Shown here: in pieces, positions 29,501-44,500 of the stretch
Position numbering within the stretch: the first letter of the stretch is position 1
Layout: every line of letters begins with the position of its first letter
Assembly (NCBI GenBank): GCA_963576475.1
Contig: OY754964.1
Coordinates: forward strand, 49,561,473 to 49,625,472
Origin: Molanna angustata
Lineage: Eukaryota > Arthropoda > Insecta > Trichoptera > Molannidae
Direction of reading: 5' to 3'
Length of the DNA stretch: 64,000 nucleotides
Program-made: the position numbers and the translations under genes
Notes under the pieces: model-generated
What the model saw: the letters and a program-made list of their open reading frames with translations, nothing else
Databases searched by the model: none
What the model was told of the DNA's origin: nothing

Positions 29501-32500
29501 TAAAAATATTCTTGCAATTACAATCTTAAGCAATTGAAAAATATTACTTTGATTAATTAATCTTATTTCTCTGAAAATTCAAGGTTTTTAATAATAAAAA
29601 ATCAAATAAATGTTTCATTCTTAAAATGACGATAATGCTTCTGATAATAATCATCATAATATCAACTTATTTATACCTGACGAAGATGTATTACGTTTTC
29701 TGTATAAAATGTGGCCAAAGAAATCAATAGAACTTTGTTAAATTCGATACGGAGCTCGGTGGGCGTTCGGTGCCTACATAAAATACTGCGTATCATTTTA
29801 TTATCGAGTTTAATCTTAGTTCTGGGTGGTGACAAAAAAAAGGGAAGAAAACGACCTTCAGGCGTCAAATTTATAGCCGGGAATATCTATGTAGTAAGGC
29901 ATGGCATTACCTGTATTTCAACTACACAAGAGTGTATCTGGCAAAACTTCCCAGTGGACATACATACATACATACAATCTACGTAACAAGCGGTGATAGA
30001 GAGTCACGTGGTGAAACACCCAAACTCCATATTGATATATTTCCACAATGTTTTGCAAGAAGTGCGCATGCGTCACCTGTTGCTGGTGGCCGCCGAGGAA
30101 GCGAGACGGAGAGAGAAGGAGCAAGGGGGAAAGAAAATAGAAAACAGAGAGAAGAAAACTTACAAACTTGACTTCTTTTATATTATATCACTTTTCATTG
30201 CGCGGAAACTTGATAGACAACAAAAAAATAGGTTAGTTTTCTGATTGTGCGGGTTACTGCAACAATTAGTTCGCTGAACAGTCTTGTTAACGATGCATTT
30301 TGAATGAAAACAATACGATGGATTCTGATGAATGAAATATAAGTTAATTTATGTACCTACATAAAATTGGTATGTAATAAATATCCTTCAGTAAATTTGA
30401 CATAAAATTGGTGATATCCATCAGTGAATTTGATCAAAATTAATAGGTAATATCCGTCAGTATATTTGACATAAAATTGGTAATTTCCTTCAGTAAATTT
30501 GACATAAAATTGGTATCTATCTATCAGTAAATTGAACATAAAATTGGTAATAGACGTAAGTTAACTTGACATAAAATTGGTAGGTAATATCCGTCAGTAT
30601 TTTTGACACAAAATTGGTAATATCCGTCAGTAAATTTGACATAAAATTTCTAATATCCGTTAGTAAAGTTGACATAAAATTGAGGTATGTAATATCCGTC
30701 AGCATATAAGACATAAAGTAGGCAATATCTGTCAATAAATTTGACAAAAGTTGGTAATATCCGTCAGTAAATTTGAAATAAAATTGGTAATATCTATCAG
30801 TAAACTTGACATATAATTGTTAATATCTTTCAGTAAACTTGACATACAATGTTTTTATTAATATTCACATTTTTATTATGGTACCTATTTATGAAAAATC
30901 TGTGAAATTATAATAATAGCACTTTCATATATTACAAACGTAATATAATATGTGGCCACACACTGAAATTTAACTAAATTACATTAAATTTACCGACATG
31001 AAGAATAACAATTTTTAAACACCGTGACGGAGTTGGTAAACAGTTTGGCATCTGTGCGAGCGTTCTGGGTTCGAGCCCCAGCAGAAGATAAATTTATTTA
31101 AAGTTATTTCCCACGAAATTTTTGATTCGTTGCACAGGAAACGCTGGAATTGGAATAAACTACCAGTTGTCAATAAACTCGCTACTTGCGCAGGGTGCAA
31201 GGAAGTGTTTATTATTATTAGCATTTAGTTTTATGTTCATAATAATTTGATATGTGCAGATATGATTTCTCTGGTTGAAAATACGTGAAGCGTTCAACAG
31301 GACTGTTTTTAAGTTAAGTTTTGCCCGAATTACCTTTGGATGGTGATTTTCTTGCGCTGTATTTTAAGGCATCTGGGAATATGGAGTATACATCAAAAGT
31401 TATGATAAAAAAGAATTCTTATATAATTAAGCGGGCATATTGCAATTTCTACCATTCAACCACAATACAGAAGTACCATGTAATATAAAAAAGTAATTAA
31501 TAGAAGCATGGAAGAAGTGGTTGACGTGTAAAGGAGAAAGGAATGAAAAAGAAAAAGAAGCGCGAAAAGTATATAACGAATGCAAGAGGAAAACAAAAGA
31601 AGCCGTGAAAAGAGAGAAAAATGCCTTGAAAGATAGTGAAAGTATAAAAATTGTGAATGATTTTGCAGGAAACAAAAAAATGTTCTGGAAAAGAGTGAAT
31701 AGGAGAAAGCAAGTAACGTCGAACGGATCAAAATGCATCAACGACAAAGATGGAAATATGGTTATGGATGAAACGAAAGTCACGCAGAGATGGAAAGAGT
31801 ACTTTGAAGAATTGTACGAAAGCTCGCAGAGTGAAAGCATGAGGTATGTAAGAATAACACAGAATGAAAACGAGAATGATAGAGAAAAAATTACAATAGA
31901 CGAAGTTAGAGAAGCAGTGAAGCATGCACGTACAGGAAAAGCAGCGGGATTTGATTGCATAACAACTGAACTCATCAAATATGGTGGCGAAAAGACGATG
32001 GAATGGTGTCATTGCCTCTTCAACAAATGTTGGGAGACAGGGTATACTCCGTCAGATTGGAGAAACGCAGTGATTGTGCCCCTCTTTAAGAAAGGGTCAA
32101 AATTAGACTGCAAGAACTACCGAGCTATCAGTCTGCTGAGTTCAGTTGGAAAACTTTATGCTAGGATCTTGGATCAAAAGTTACGAAAGGTGACTGAAAG
32201 CAAGGTATGGGATGCACAAGGAGCGTTTGTTAGAGGTAGAGGATGCACTGACCAAATCTTCTCCCTTCGAATGGCAATTGAAAAGGTTCTGGCAAAAAAC
32301 CAGAAGCTTTTCTGTGCTTTCATAGACCTGGAAAAGGCTTATGATAAAGTCGACCGGGAAAAACTTTGGAACGTGCTATCAGTGAACGGAGTGGAGAGTA
32401 AGCTGATAGGAGCAATTGCGTCTCTTTATGAGGGTAGCCAGGCTTGTGTGAGGGTTGATAACTCTCTCACGGATTGGTTCCCCATCAACAAGGGAGTACG

Positions 32501-35500
32501 ACAGGGCTGCGTCCTATCACCGTGGCTCTTTAATCTGTACATTGACTACTGTGTAAAAGAACTGAAGAATGCAAATATAGGTTTGAAGCTGGATGATGTG
32601 AATGTATGCGATCTTATGTATGCGGATGACAAGGTATTAATGGCTGAAAGTGTGAAAGACTTAGAATACTTGGTAAAAATGGTATTCGATGGATGCATCC
32701 AAAATGGACTGAGAATGAATGGAGCTAAGTCTAAAGTAATGGTATTTGAGAAGAACGAAAGACGAACAATATGCGAGATACGAGTTAATAATGAACTACT
32801 AGAACAAGTGGATGAATATGTGTATCTAGGAAGTATGTTTCAGCGTGATGGAAAATTGGAAAAGGATATAGAAAGAAGGGTAACGGCAGCAAATAGAGTA
32901 AATGGTGCATTAAGAACAATAATGGCTGACCCAATTATTTCAAGGCCAGCAAAACTCGCTGTGCACAACGCTATTGTCGTTCCAACCATAATGTATGCAA
33001 GTGAGACATGGGCATGGCAGAAGATGCATGAAAGTAAAATTAACGCTGTGGAAATGAGGTCCCTAAGACGAATGTGTGGTAAAACAATTTATGATAGGAT
33101 AAGGAATCAAGATATCAGAAGAGAATGTAAGATTGAAAGGGATATTTTGAGTAGAATGAAGATAAATGCTTTGCGATGGTTCGGACATGTAGAGAGAATG
33201 AACGATGAACGACTGACAAAGAAAGTATACAAGGCTGAAAAGAGTGGAATGAGATGTAAGGGTCGACCTAGAAAGAGCTGGCATGATCATATAAATGAGA
33301 TTTTGAAAGAGGGGAACATACGAAGTCAGAACAATAGGAGAGCATGTATGACGCGATGTATGAATGTAAATGAGGCAAAACAGGTATGTCAAGATAGAAG
33401 AGTCTGGCGTTCGGTTCTCTCTGCCTACCCCAAATAGGGAAACGGCGTGATGGTATGTATGTATGTATGTATGTATAATTAATATTAAGAAAACAAAAGT
33501 ATTCATTTATTTAAGATTTAGTACACGGTTAACATACAATATACACAAACATAATATCAATCAAAATAAATCAACTGTGCCCACAAAAATCCCAAAAGGT
33601 ACATCCTGTCTGTGGGTATACCAATTTAAAAACAGTCAAAATTATTTTGTTAATAACATTACATATTTATAAAAAAAGCAAATAAAGCAAAGTACTAAGG
33701 CAACAAACAAGTACAACAAATATGAAGGAGACAACTTACATATAAAAACATACATACACATATTATAAAAAAACATACATACACATATTATATAAAAACA
33801 TACATACACATATTATATAAAAACATACATACACATATTATAAAAAAACATACATACACATATTATATAAAAACATACATACACATATTATATAAAAACA
33901 TACATACACATATTATATAAAAACATACATACACATATTATATAAAAACATACATACACATATTATATAAAAACATACATACACATATTATATAAAAACA
34001 TACATACACATATTATAAAAAAACATACATACACATATTATATAAAAACATACATACACATATTATATAAAAACATACATACACATATTATAAAAAAACA
34101 TACATACACATATTATATAAAAACATACATACACATATTATATAAAAACATACATACACATATTATATAAAAACATACATACACATATTATATAAAAACA
34201 TAAATACACATATTATATAAAAACATACATACACATATTATATAAAAACATACATACACATATTATATAAAAACATACATACACATATTATATAAAAACA
34301 TACATACACATATTATATAAAAACATACATACACATATTATATAAAAACATACATACACATATTATATACAAAACATCGATAAGTACATATGAAACAGCA
34401 GACTGACAGCGGTCCTACCAAATATTATACCTGCAGTCGAAAGCAACAATACTTCAGAATAAATATTTAATAGAGTTGTAACACCAACAAGTAAATATAT
34501 AGTGGTAAAAAATACTTATATAAAAATAAAAGAAGCAGGATCAGGAGACAAGAACCAAAAATAAGTATTGATTCATTTATCAACTCAGAGAATACAAGCA
34601 GTCAACAACCACAATTTAATTTGAAAGATAAATAAATTAATTAACAATAAATAAATGGAGTTAGGGCATATAAAACATCAAAATCATAGCAAATACCTAC
34701 TCTTGCCCATTACATTGATCTGTCAGTAGCCAAGATTTTTATGTCTGACGACAGTTTTATGATTATTAAAATAAAAGGTTGGGATTCGATTTTTTTCGTC
34801 GACCCCCAATTTATGTTTTCACAGTCATGGACTCCTTGCAGTTCAGAATCGACCTCAGGGGTAGATATATATCAATTTGGGTAAAACTGATTTTTGTCTC
34901 ATTTTAATAAAATGAAAATTATTTTATAAACAATTGGTTGCGCTCTGTTCAATTAGCGAGCTTATTGCCTGGTAGCAATTTCCAGTAAAAAATTCGCGTC
35001 ATTTTTGTTCGCGTTTCCTGGATGAAAATTGGAAACAATCTTCTCTGTGTTATGGTGTCGATCCTGTGTTTGTCAGTAAGTGGTGTTAGTACAGCACAGT
35101 GTACGGTGGAAAGGAAGGGCACATATTGACCAGCGGTGGGCGCACGCGCCTTAGACCCGTCCCCTCCGCGCCGCGGCCCTTTGCGCTTCTACTGATTCGT
35201 GTTATCAACACCGCATACATCACGCCTCAATTATCTATATCACATAATATACACCTACCCATATTCACATATCCACTATCAACATATTTTAGCACCAGAT
35301 TTTGTCTTTGGTATGTTAGTATTCTTTGGTATCGAAAGCGATCTATGTACGTTCACTTCTGATCTCCTAATACCTTAAACTTGCAAGTTTCAGAGTTTTG
35401 AAAAATAATAAACACTTTCGTTTTTACTTTTTATTTTTTCCACACAAATAGCGTTGACTGTTCCATTATAAAAATTAAATTAATGTTTTTTCTGCTATAA

Positions 35501-38500
35501 TTATTTTATACAATACAATTTTTTCTTCTATATTTATACACCAGTTGAAAAGGTCATCACCAGTACTAACTTACTAAACATATAAGAGAAAATACTCTTT
35601 AAAATAATATCTTACTATGCACTAGTTGCATATAACTCATGAGATCCAGCTGTCGGTGGTGTAAGTATGTATAGTTGATGAATACGTACAAAAATATAAA
35701 CCCTTAAATCCAAATTATTCAATGTTTTAAGATATTTTGTTTTCTATACAAAACATGTACATATATATCAAGATAGGATAGTGTGGAGTTCAGTCCTTTT
35801 TTCCTACCCCTTATATGTAAATAGCTCGATGGTATGTATGCAAAATGGCATCTAATAGGAATACACCCCATATAATAGGGTGCTTTGTGTAGTAAAATAC
35901 TTTAAATTAAAATTGCTTAAAAGAAAATTGTTCATGCCATGAAAAATAAGTTTTTTTTTATATCGAATTACTTAAATTTATCTAAAAACATAAATTCATG
36001 TTTTATTTGTTTAGAAACAGCTATACATTTTTAATGCTTAAAAATGTATAGCTGATATATTATTGATGTTGGGTAGTTATTGTATCAAAAGATACTCGTA
36101 GAATTAAATTATAAACGTTTTTTATTTTTGATGTTTTTTACACATTTTAAAAAAACTATAATTAAATTTATTTTATGTTTGATGTCGTTTTTATTTATTT
36201 TATTTATTTGATTATTTGAATTTTGTTTACATCAAATGTTCTTTAAAGTATTGATATTCTCTTAGTATATCATATTCTCTGCATTTACGTCAGTCGAAAG
36301 AATTTCTAATTAATGGAACTATTGTAATATAACTACATGTGTAGTATGGTTTAGTTAAAAAAAAAAAAATTTTAATTTCACAATATTTCTTTTAAATGTA
36401 ATTTATAGTTTGGAGAGACTTTATATGAAAAATTTAAGTACATGGGGTACAAGGAAATATGGATTATTATTTTAGTTAAAATACATAAACAAAAATTATT
36501 TTTAAAAATGCATGTTTCAGACATACTTCAAAGACTATCAAAATCAACGTTAAAATAAACTGCTATTATGTTGTTGTTGCGCCACTATTAATTTATTCAT
36601 TAAGAACATAATATTGCAAAGAAAATATATTTAATACAACTGAATCACTAGACAGGGTCTGTTCCAATTTAAAAAAAATAATAATTATACAAACTATATT
36701 TCTCGTATAGTCTGTATAGTTATTAAATTTTATACTATATTCTAAAATACAACATATTGCATATACATATTATTGTGAGATACCGAGATACGCGTTAGTG
36801 TGAGTGCGAGCGAGACAGTATTATTGACTGTATATAATAGAAGGTGCGTTGTGTGCGCGGCGTCTTTCGCTCATTGATATTGTCGAATTCACCTCCCTAG
36901 TAATTTTTATTGGTAATGTACTAATATAATTTATTGTGAATATAAGTGTTAAATATTGAAAATCTTTTTTAATCATCATCACTCGACTACCCTAAACCTT
37001 GGATATTATAATTATTATACAAAAAACAAATAAAAAATAAAAAATAGCAATATACGCACTTTTCAATCTTTCGATTGTGACGGCTTCTAATTTGTAGAAT
37101 TCCATTATGACAATGATTAATATGAACACATATATAATTCCACAATTTATTTTATTTTTCTCCCGACGACCGTTTCGGCTTATAAGGCCATAATCAACTG
37201 GTGTTGAATACACAGTTCACATTTCTTTTATACATTTTGTATAAAAGAAATGTGAACTGTGTATTCAACACCAGTTGATTATGGCCTTATAAGCCGAAAC
37301 GGTCGTCGGGAGAAAAATAAAATAAATTGTGGAATTATATATGTGTTCATATTAATCATTGTCAAAAAATAGCAACCAAAAATATAATAAGCAGGTGAAA
37401 GACTCGAGTATGAATAGATATTAGATATGTATTTAGTATGTAAGTAGATAGACTATACTAAAGTTATTTATAATGAAAACATCTAGGTATATCGGGGTGA
37501 TTGGAATGTTAATATCTTGATCTATTACAAAGTTTTGATAAGTTGGGCTTCAGTTACCGAGATGAGAAACACGAATCTAAGTAAAACACAAATAGATAAT
37601 GTATGATCTTCTGTGAGGATGGAAGGGGGTGGAAATGCTGGAAAGCAGAAGGGAGGAAGAAGGGAGTGAAACCGCGCAAGTGCCCCCCCCCCTCATGGTA
37701 TCTACGTATTTTCCGACCCTAGATCGATTCAGCGATGTTGAATTTCCCAACACCGAATCGATTTGGCGCAGTCCTATTTCCCAACCCTACACCTATTCCT
37801 TTCAATGCATCATCATTTTTCACACAAGGTATTATTATATTCAATTTTATATTGATCTGACGTCAATCACGAACAAGTCTTTTGAAACGATTTGTTTTTT
37901 TAATTTTTGTAAATGTTTGCTGGTAAATATCATTTGATAGTGTCTGAGAATAAAAAAATAATTTAAATAGGTAGATGTATTTTTGTTTCAAAATTATTTA
38001 TAAAGATATATTTTGGAAAAAGAGATACAATTAGAGATACAATTTGTATACAAAAAAGAAGGATACATATTGAAAAAAAAATTTTAAAGATATATTTGGA
38101 TACAAAATAATTTAAACATATACATTTTGGATAAAAATAATATATACCTATAAATACATTTTGACGAAAAAGTTATTTATACATTTTGGATATAAATAAA
38201 TTTTAAAAATACATCATGGATCAAAAAATTATTTATATACATAATATATTTTTAAACAGCATTTGTTAATACGTAATGTGCAGTAAAATAAATATTCAAA
38301 TATCCGCAAACAAAATTGGTGTACATTTTTACCGTCGAAATTGAGTTTATTTTAATATATTATGAAATATGTCAGTATGTATGACTGTATGTTTTTTGGT
38401 TTAAAAACAATAATAAATCTGAGGTTGTATTTAAAATATAGCTTAAATTTATTTTTTTGACAGATAGGCCTTGATAGAGTTCCATTTAAAAATATTAAAA

Positions 38501-41500
38501 ATGAAAAAACTTTTTAATTTATTCCAATTAGTAGACAACGTGAAAATGTGCATAACACGAAGACGGCTGTAGTCGAATAAATAATGGAATCAATAATAAA
38601 GTTTTTTTTATAAAGTAGGTACATGTTGTTTAAGGTAATTGCATAATTATTTGGTATATTAATTTCATACCGATGTTTTTGGATCGAATCGATTTCGATA
38701 CAAGCAGAGAATAGGCTAGAATTGTTGCTTCTCTGGGCTGAAAACACTGGTATTTTGGAAGAAATAATCATTCGTAGAAAACAAGCACATTATGAAGAAG
38801 CAAATAAAAAATTTTTTTTTTATTTCTAAATAAAAAGAATTACATAAGCCAATAATTACATAACAATAATAATACAAAATACAATACAAATCAAAGTTTT
38901 AGGTACTTGAATATATTGCCTCACTAGGCAAAAGCCTGTTCCGAGGCAATATCTATTCAAAATGAGTAGCTGTGCAATTATTTAGTCAAAATTTGGTCAG
39001 TGCGTATTGTATGTACATGAGTGAGATCCAAATACTATTTGTTTAAGGAAGGAAAATTTGTGTACCGAGAGCTGAATATTTGTTACGTCTATATAGTTTT
39101 TTGTAGTTGCTATAAAAAAGTCTACATATCTTTTTGATAGAATAAAAATTAATGCTGTCATAGTTTTTTATTTGAATGTCTTAACTTAGTAAACGTATGC
39201 AAAGAGGGTAATATTAAAATGATTTTTATGTCCTGTTACGAAAGCATCTACGTTTAAATGACGCTATTGAGAAAAGTGAAAATTTCCTTTATGTATAAAT
39301 AACTCCCGCAGGAGTGGAAGAATAGGGTGGCTGTATGGTCCAGTAACTGACGGTCGTCTGGAGATAGAGCGCTCAATAACGTTGACATATCCTGCTCCGA
39401 GTTTGCGACACAAAATTTTAAATGAGAAATATTAAGTTACGCATATAAAAAAATTCACAAAGTCCTAGCAATAAACACGCATTTTAAATTAATTTTACAT
39501 GATTTTTCTAAAAGCAAAAAAATCTGTAGCATAGTGGCATGACGTTTGACTTCAGTGTTGACTGGGTTTGATTTTCAGTAGAGAAAAACATATTTAGGAC
39601 GCAGTAAATACGTTTGTGGAAAATTAGTTACAAGATAAAAATTGATAGATGGTGATTTAAATTTAAAAATCCTAGGAAAAAACATAATTTATAATATGTG
39701 TGAAGGCTTGAGTAGGAAAACTTTGAACTAAAAATATGTCAATTTTGTAGTTGTCTTTCCATATCTAGATTTGTGATTTTGAATGAAATCCCCGTTATTT
39801 GAACAAATATACATATGTATATAACACAATATTATTTTAACCAGAAAACTCTAGTTCAAATATGACTAAAGTTCGTCTTCGAGACATCTAAAATATCAAA
39901 TTTATATTATTCAAACAATAGTTACTAATTTTAAATAACTTAAATTGTATTTTGACGAATAACCTTTTCATTATTGATGTATCGCGTCAGCCTATAATTT
40001 GAGAAAACCAACGTAGATTGGCGCCGGAGTGGGGCGTCGCTATAGTGACGGGAGGGCGTCGCGACGCCGGGAGGAAATGGCGGGAAAAGCGATGATTACG
40101 CACAATTGACAGAACAAGTTGTATTAATGAAATAAGAAAAATATACATACCTACACATATATAAACACTTGAAATAGAGCTCAGATCTTTTATTATTCTA
40201 GAAATGGCATCGTATTTATCAACGAGAAATTACTCTCAAATGTTATTTTTTATATTATTATAAGACGTAAAAAATTAAAACCCTTTTACTAACAAAAAAT
40301 ATTTAAATATACGAAAATTGATTCATATACATCTTTGTAGTTAAATATTTTGTTTAATAACGTATGTTTTGTCTCCTAAAATTTTTGTTTTTCAAAATAT
40401 TTTCTACACAAAATGTATATAATTAATATTACCAGGGGTACTCATGAAGTTGATTATGATTATATTAAGAATAGATTTGGCATTAAAAAATATTTTAGAT
40501 TAAAATTAGTTTATTAATATCATTTAATGATTCGGCGGATATTTTGTGGTAGTTAATATAAACCATATTTGAATTATAAATTATCTATAAACCACTTGTT
40601 TATAGCTAATTTAGAATTCGAATATAGTTTATTAATAATTATTAATAATATTAATAAATCAATTTATAGAATTAATGAGTCGGCCTTTGTGGCTCAGTTG
40701 GTTGGGTATCTGAATGCTGATCCAAAGGTCCCAGGATCATTTCCCGGTGGAGACACAGTTTTTAGTTGTGTTTTCAGTCTGGATCTGTGAGGTCAGTCTC
40801 CAGAATGTGGAAACTAGTTATTGGGTGCGTGTTAAATTAATATTTGACAAAGTACCTGTTAGTTGCCCGAGAAGCAATATTAACTAAATAAGTAAATTAA
40901 TTATGTTGATTTATGGGCTAGAAACACTGGTTAGATGGATGAAATTGCCAAATGACAATAAACTCGCCATTGAAGTGTTTATTATTATTACAATTTCATA
41001 CCAAACTTTGATCTTAACGAATTTTTAAGATTGGATGTAGACTAAGATTAGATTATAATAGAGTATTGATTTATATATTTTTAAGATCGTATCACAAGTA
41101 GCCCTGTAGGTGATAATAGCTCTGCTGACCACCTTGGCACAGTTGGTACGCTGTTTGGTTTGTTTTCGGGCGTACCTACTGGGTTCGATACCCAGCGGAG
41201 GAAAAAATTATCAATATTAATTAAAATTTATTTAAAACAATTTCTCATGCAAACATTGCTTCTCTGGGCTGGAAACACTGCTTAGTTGGAAGGAATTTCC
41301 ATAATTTCAATAAACTCGCCACTTGCGCAAGGTGCAAGGAAGTGTTTATCATCAAGTAAGTTAAAATTTTTCCTCGACCGATTTCGTTCACTTGTAGCAG
41401 AATATTTAGCTTGTTTTGGGAATGTATGAGAATGTATATACCTATTTACTTATATAGGTACTTGTTTCAAGGGCATATTATTCTTGAATCTTTGGAGGAT

Positions 41501-44500
41501 CAACAGTTTGATGTATTTGTATGATATTTTGTTAACAGTTGTTATGTTCATGCATGATGTTGACTTTTAAATTAATCGGGTGTTATTTTATACTCCTTTA
41601 AACAGTATTATCAATTTAAAAAGAAAATGTACCTCCTTGATGATGATGATCTGAAGAAATATTGCAGTTAAACTATTTTTTAGGACAACTTAATTAATAT
41701 TACTTAAGATTATCTAAAAATCAGAATCTGGACGTGTTTCTAAATATATATTTTTTACATACGAATTAATCAAATTCTTTTTTTGATATGTAATTCCATT
41801 GATTAATACAAATTTGGATACAATTGAAGTCAAGTAGTTTAATTAAATTGATTCGTTATTAAATTCATTATACACTCATCACGACCCTAAGGGTACCTAA
41901 GGGTAGTGGAGTTATGAATTCGCAATTTTTAAGATTATTTTTTAATTGCATATTTTCAACCAGTATCATGCTGAGATTGTATTCTGAAATTTTCATCACA
42001 ATGTATCTATGTGTATGCTGTGTTCTATGAAGTATACTCTGCGCGATTTTACTTTATCGATTATAAACAAAAATACTCATTCAATTCTTTTCAAAATTTG
42101 CAAATTTGTTTATCTAGTACTTGCTTAGACTCTATTGGATTTTGAAAGATATATAATCAGTGCTACTCAATTTTTTAACTGTCATATATTTCAAAGTGAC
42201 CCTAGCTCAGATTACTTATGTTTTTTATATTAATATTTACAAATTGCAAAAGGGTACCTACATCACTTACATGAAATGGCATTGAATCAAGTTTACAAAA
42301 GAAAATATTTAACTCAAAAATAATTTAGCAAACTCATTTCATGAAAATGCTGAAGCAATTTCATACAAATTTGAATACTTTGTAGAGTGACTTGATAATG
42401 AAAAGTGTAGCGTTGGGCAAAACCCACTCATTTTTAACTACTACCTACGTTATTAGAATAACATGGAAAATATGTTTTATATAAATATGTTTGTTTTTTT
42501 AACTCTCATATATATTTATGGTTGTGCAATTTGTTTTACTGTTTTTAGAATTTATTTTTTTAATGTTATTAACAAAAAAAAAATATTAACAATCATTGGT
42601 GTATCCACACTGGCTTAGCGATATGGGATTTTTGAGTGTACGCTATACATATTATATTTTATATATAAATGCATTAACGATGTACCAAAAAATAAATAAA
42701 ATAAAAGAATATGTTTCTTACCCTTTGAATGTCTCCTGGTCGTTCTCTTTCTCGTATTCTTCTTAGTCTATCTTTGTTTGTGTAACCATAATCTGGAAAA
42801 AATACAAGTATTATAGAAAATTACATTTTTATTTCATAAATGTTTTTTAGTATCATTGTTTTGATGTTTAAGTATCATTGCTTAGTGTAATTAATGAGAT
42901 CGTCAAACTATTTTCCTTGGCGTCCTTTTGGCGTCCTTGTGATCATCATTCATAGACTGTTTCATATATATTCTCTTAAGTTTTAGATTTTCATGCTATG
43001 AGGTTTTTTTCTATTTTTTTGATTTTCATTATATTTTGAAATGATAATGCACCGGTCCATTTTTTTTAATTTCTCCATATCATATATTGTATATGAATGT
43101 TATTATATGCTCGATAATATTTTTTCTAAATATGTAATATTAGTAATATTGATATGCTTTAAAAACTCAGATTATAATTTTTAATCCGTGTTCATAAAGA
43201 AAAGAAATTTGTTTAAAACTGTGTAAAAGTATGAGAGAGACATCGACGGCTAAGCAAGCAATGAACCCAAATAATATTCTTCTTGGGTTTAGTAAAAAAC
43301 TAAATTATTCGTGGTATTATTTTTCAAACATAATTTGTTTATTTATATTAAAATAAATGTGGTTATTTATATTAAATATCTACATTTATATTAGGTAATG
43401 CAATACATTCAATCTTAGATATTATATCAACGAATAAATCAATCTCTATTCTATAAATAAATCAATTTTCAACGATACTAATAATAATTATTAGATAAAT
43501 TATTTCATTTTTTGGTATGTACTATTATTATTAAGTAAGTGAATTCAAATGTGAATCTTGAGTGTTTTACTCTGAGAAAATAAGTAGCAAAAAAGGCAAA
43601 CTTTTAACATCTCAATAGAAACGAAGTTGGAATATTATATTAAAACCAGAAAATCAAGACACCTACAAGGCTTCCGACCTGTCATCGACCTAAAAGCATT
43701 ATTATCTCATGTATAACGACTGTGTTTTCATTATTTACTAACCAATTTCTCAATAGATGGCGTTACGAAAAAGTTTCTTCGTCACTTCATAGAGGGCGAT
43801 AGTGTTTCAGCTTATACTTACTTACTCAGCCTCTTCTTGAGTCCAGTATTGGACAAAGGCCTCCCGCTTGGACTTCCACTGGTCTCTATCCTGTGCCATT
43901 CTTCGCCATTCAGGACCTGCCACTTTTTTGATGTCATCGGACCATCTGGTCTGGGGCCTTCCCACGCTTCTGCTTCCCGTTCTTGGCCTCCAGTCCATCA
44001 CAGTTTTTTCCATCGTCCATCTGACATCCGAGATACATGACCCGCCCAACTCCACTTTAACTTCGGACACGTAAAGTAAGTAAGCGAGATATTCAACATT
44101 CTTCTTTCCATCGCTCTTTGTGTCACTCTTAGCTTTTCCATCATTTTCTTAGTAAATGCGGATGTTTCAAAGCCGTAAGTGAGCACAGGTAGTACACAAG
44201 CGTCAACATTTTCTTTCTTTAAGTGGATTGGGATATTTGTAGATTGAAGAACATTTGATAATTTGCTGAACGCTGCCCATCCTAGATCTCTTCTTCTTTC
44301 TATTTCAGCTTCTAAATTATATCTTCCCAGTTTCACGGTGTGACCGAGGTAGACATATGATTCTACTCTGCCAATATCTTGACCATCAATTTTTATGGGT
44401 TCTGAACCTATAGAGGACATAATTTTTGTCTTATTAATGTTCATTTTTAGTCCCACTCTAATGCATTGATTCTTGAGGTCTGTTAACATTAATTTAATTT

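Noticed and set aside
29993..30244. 83-codon plus frame with charged coiled-coil-like centre
   Set aside because: Only about 35 codons look coding, no borders or homology could be seen, and purine-rich simple sequence explains much of it.
30357..30747. Minus-strand repetitive proteins (NFMSNLLTDI-type)
   Set aside because: They are translations of a degenerate 33-bp tandem repeat and have no start context or domain.
31427..31978. 183-codon minus-strand open frame, Phe/Ser-rich
   Set aside because: It is antisense to the RTE reverse transcriptase, which has clear RT motifs on the plus strand.
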